NCBI GenBank assembly: GCA_022825005.1
Contig: JAJDYU010000026.1
Span: 37,107-101,106 of the forward strand
Direction of reading: 5' to 3'
DNA: 64,000 nt
Source of the DNA: Acidimicrobiia bacterium
GTDB lineage: Bacteria > Actinomycetota > Acidimicrobiia > Acidimicrobiales > Bin134
Positions 61,709 to 64,000 of the stretch are shown here, piece by piece; positions within the stretch are counted from its first letter, which is position 1; every line of letters starts with the position of its first letter. The notes beneath the pieces were generated by a model, which saw only the letters and a list, made by a program, of their open reading frames with translations, was not told where the DNA came from and made no database searches. The position numbers and the translations under genes are program-made.

Positions 61709-63913
61709 GTGCTGAGTGCGAACATCGCCGCCGCCGAAACCGCGGGCAAGGCCGTCGCCGCCTCCGGCTGGTTCTTGGAGAACGCCTGGCTGATCTGGCT
61801 GTTCCCCGCGGTCTCATTCCTGCTGATCCTGCTGTTCGGCAAGCGATTCCCCCGTGGGGGCTCCGAGATCGGCATCGCCGCGGTAGGGGCCTCATTTGTC
61901 TTTGGCCTGCTCACCGCCATCCAGTGGATCAGCGAAGTGGAGGGCGCCGGCGGAGGAGGCGCGGAAGGCGAGCATGCCCTGGGTGCGGGCGGACTGGTAG
62001 TGGCCGCGGAGGGTGAGGCCTCCGGCGGCGTGAGCGCGCTCACTCGGTCGATCACCTGGCTCACCAACGGGGCGGAAGCCATCGGCGCAGGCATCATGAT
62101 CGACGGCTTGGCCGTGATGATGATCTTCGTGGTCACGGTGGTGTCGCTGCTGGTGCACATCTACTCCACCGACTACGTGGCCGGCGACCGCCGCTACACC
62201 CACTTCTTTGCTTTTTTGAGCCTGTTCACCGCGTCGATGCTCTTCTTCGTCACCGCGTCCACCACCATCCAAATGCTGGTGGGCTGGGAGCTGGTCGGGG
62301 TGTGCTCCTTCGTGCTCATCGGCCACTGGTGGGAGGAGAAAGACAACTCCGACGCCGCCCTCAAGGCCTTCTTCACCAACCGGGTGGGCGACATGGGCAT
62401 CATCATCGGGGTGTCCATCCTGTTCTTCGGCGCGGGCACCTTCGACGTGATCGGGGTAAACGAGGCCGCCATCAATGGCAGCATGAGCCACACGGTCACG
62501 CTGGCCGCCGCGCTGTGCCTCACCGCTGCGGTCATGTCCAAGTCGGGGCAGTTCTTCCTCCACACCTGGCTGCCCGACGCCATGGCCGGACCTACCCCGG
62601 TATCGGCCCTCATCCACGCTGCCACCATGGTGGTGGCCGGCATCTTCATGGTGGCCCGGCTATACGGGGTGTTCTTCGAGGGCTATGCCATCGGCGGCTC
62701 CAGCATCAACATGTTGGCCCTGATCGGCGGGCTCACCACCCTGGTGGGGGCCACCCTGGCCTTCGTCCAGAACGACATAAAGCGGGTGCTGGCCTATTCC
62801 ACTGTGTCCCAGCTGGGCTACATGGTGCTGGCTTTGGGCGTGGGGGCATGGACCGCGGCCCTGTTCCACCTGTTCACCCACGCCTTCTTCAAAGCCTGCC
62901 TGTTCTTAGGCTCGGGCTCGGTCAGCCACGCAGTGCACTCCTTCGACATGAAGAAGGACATGGGCGGCCTGCGCCAGCACATGCCCCACACCTACCGCAC
63001 GTTCATGATCGGCACGGTGGCGCTGGCCGGGTTGCCCATCCTGTCGGGATTCTGGTCGAAAGACGAGATTCTGGTGGGCACCGGCGGCTGGGGCCTGTTC
63101 GGTGGCACCGGGGGCAACGGGGCCTACACCGTGATGCTGGCCATGGGCATGATCACCGCGGCGCTCACCGGGGCGTATATGACCCGGGTGGTATACCTGA
63201 CCTTCTTCGGCGAGTTTCGGGGCCACGGCACTCCCCATGAGTCCGGCCCCCGGATCACCGTCCCGCTGTGGATCCTGGGCGGGTTGGCCGTGGTTGCCGG
63301 GTTCATCAACTTCCCGGCTGGCTTCCAGCTCGTTCCCGCGTCGTGGGAGGAGAAGTTCCTCCAGTGGGTGGAGCCCGTGGGGGTGAGCTACTTCCCGGCC
63401 ATCAAGCACGCCACCCCGTCGTGGACATTGGCCATCGTGTCGGTGATCGTGGCCCTGATCGGCATCGGTGCCGCCTACTACTACTACTTCGTCCGGGTCC
63501 GGGCAGTGAGCCCGGCCGCCACCGAGCTGCCTGATGGCCCCACTTCGAGATCGGCAGTGGCCCGTCTCGGCCATCGGATCCTGGTCAACAAGTACTACCT
63601 CGACTGGCTGTACACCACCGTGATCGTCGGCTTCGTCAAAGGACCATTGGCCCGGGCGGCCTATTGGACCAACCAGAACGTCATCGACCGGGTGGTGAAC
63701 GAGGCCGGCACACGGTCGGTGCAGGCCGGAAACATCGTCTACCACAAGGTGGACCAACTGGTGGTGGACGGCATCGTCAACGCCACCGGCAAGATCTCCG
63801 ACAGCTCGGGAGAGGAGCTGCGCCGCATCCAAACCGGCAAAGTTCAGCAGTACGCCGCAATCATGTTCGCCGCCGCCACCATCCTGGCCGGCATCTTCAT
63901 CATCGTCATCTAG
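61709..63913 (+). CDS. nuoL: NADH-quinone oxidoreductase subunit L
   Basis: A 734-residue antiporter-like subunit with about 16 helices and a long C-terminal lateral helix and tail. Blocks seen are VGWELVGVCSFVLIGHWW, FTNRVGDMGIIIGV, SKSGQFFLHTWLPDAM-type (SGQFFLHTWLPDAMAG), TPVSALIHAATMV and AYSTVSQLGYM. It pumps protons at the far end of the membrane arm. GTG start. A Gly/Glu-rich insert near residues 75-105 is unusual. Confidence 0.95.
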   Translation: MLSANIAAAETAGKAVAASGWFLENAWLIWLFPAVSFLLILLFGKRFPRGGSEIGIAAVGASFVFGLLTAIQWISEVEGAGGGGAEGEHALGAGGLVVAAEGEASGGVSALTRSITWLTNGAEAIGAGIMIDGLAVMMIFVVTVVSLLVHIYSTDYVAGDRRYTHFFAFLSLFTASMLFFVTASTTIQMLVGWELVGVCSFVLIGHWWEEKDNSDAALKAFFTNRVGDMGIIIGVSILFFGAGTFDVIGVNEAAINGSMSHTVTLAAALCLTAAVMSKSGQFFLHTWLPDAMAGPTPVSALIHAATMVVAGIFMVARLYGVFFEGYAIGGSSINMLALIGGLTTLVGATLAFVQNDIKRVLAYSTVSQLGYMVLALGVGAWTAALFHLFTHAFFKACLFLGSGSVSHAVHSFDMKKDMGGLRQHMPHTYRTFMIGTVALAGLPILSGFWSKDEILVGTGGWGLFGGTGGNGAYTVMLAMGMITAALTGAYMTRVVYLTFFGEFRGHGTPHESGPRITVPLWILGGLAVVAGFINFPAGFQLVPASWEEKFLQWVEPVGVSYFPAIKHATPSWTLAIVSVIVALIGIGAAYYYYFVRVRAVSPAATELPDGPTSRSAVARLGHRILVNKYYLDWLYTTVIVGFVKGPLARAAYWTNQNVIDRVVNEAGTRSVQAGNIVYHKVDQLVVDGIVNATGKISDSSGEELRRIQTGKVQQYAAIMFAAATILAGIFIIVI

Positions 63914-63927
63914 GGAGCACACATACA

Positions 63928-64000
63928 CATGGGTGAATTTCTCAACGACTGGGGGCTCAGTATCCCGACGTTCCTGCCGATCATCGGCGCGGCCGTCATG
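63928..64000 (+). CDS. nuoM: NADH-quinone oxidoreductase subunit M, 5' end only
   Basis: The window ends 24 codons into this gene. The visible start is MGEFLNDWGLSIPTFLPI, a first hydrophobic segment as in NuoM. ATG 63928 has GGGAGCA upstream (63912-63918). Assignment rests mainly on position after nuoL. Confidence 0.75.

Overview
This 64 kb stretch reads as a chromosome fragment from a high-GC actinobacterium. The gene content fits a deep, uncultured-type lineage such as Acidimicrobiia, but that placement is inference. Supporting signs are many GTG starts, 4-bp gene overlaps, a PadR regulator next to ino1, cca next to a DUF6049-type secreted protein, an HspR-type (HAIR) operator at clpB, menaquinone synthesis through MenFDHC, and several F420/flavin luciferase-family oxidoreductases and CoA-ester enzymes. 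I saw no rRNA, tRNA, CRISPR array, integrase or transposase.

Layout. 1-2029: 3' part of a secreted RCC1-like repeat protein. 2212-2870: VapBC-type pair behind an operator palindrome. 2953-8527: acyl-CoA metabolism (enoyl-CoA hydratase, CoA ligase, acyl-CoA dehydrogenase), a membrane protein and a luciferase-family oxidoreductase. 8620-13513: a small defence island with a HEPN/Abi gene between perfect 42-bp inverted repeats, a SIR2-domain protein and an AbiE-like type IV toxin-antitoxin pair; it abuts a truncated M48-type peptidase gene. 13497-15124: MFS exporter and a lipoprotein. 15121-20036: five overlapping genes, regulator-menF-menD-menH-menC. 20134-24155: second accessory stretch with a VapBC-type pair, a lipoprotein, a decayed SNF2-type helicase and an AT-rich gene with a HEPN-like motif.

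24351-35401: metabolic and envelope genes: luciferase-family enzymes, a true formylglycine-generating enzyme, DUF445, a CoA ligase, a glycerophosphodiesterase lipoprotein, a GNAT, a histidine phosphatase, a CMD-family protein and a peptidoglycan amidase. 35458-37935: clpB. 38009-45803: MFS, then a BKACE / HsaA-like flavoprotein / amidohydrolase run, MscS, a thiolase-like protein and an NTF2-like protein. 45857-46482: third VapBC-type pair, whose toxin seems to have lost a catalytic Asp. 46492-48736: N-acyl-D-amino-acid deacylase-like amidohydrolase and an NTF2-like protein. 48804-50526: PadR regulator and ino1. 50519-56458: CCA-adding/poly(A) enzyme lacking its HD motif, histone-deacetylase-like hydrolase, GNAT, DUF6049 protein, DegV.

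56503-64000: complex I operon nuoA-B-C-D-H-I-J-K-L-M, running off the window. nuoD overlaps nuoH, so the NADH-oxidising genes nuoE, nuoF and nuoG are absent from the operon. With menaquinone genes nearby and F420-type oxidoreductases present, the complex may accept electrons from a donor other than NADH, unless nuoEFG lie elsewhere.
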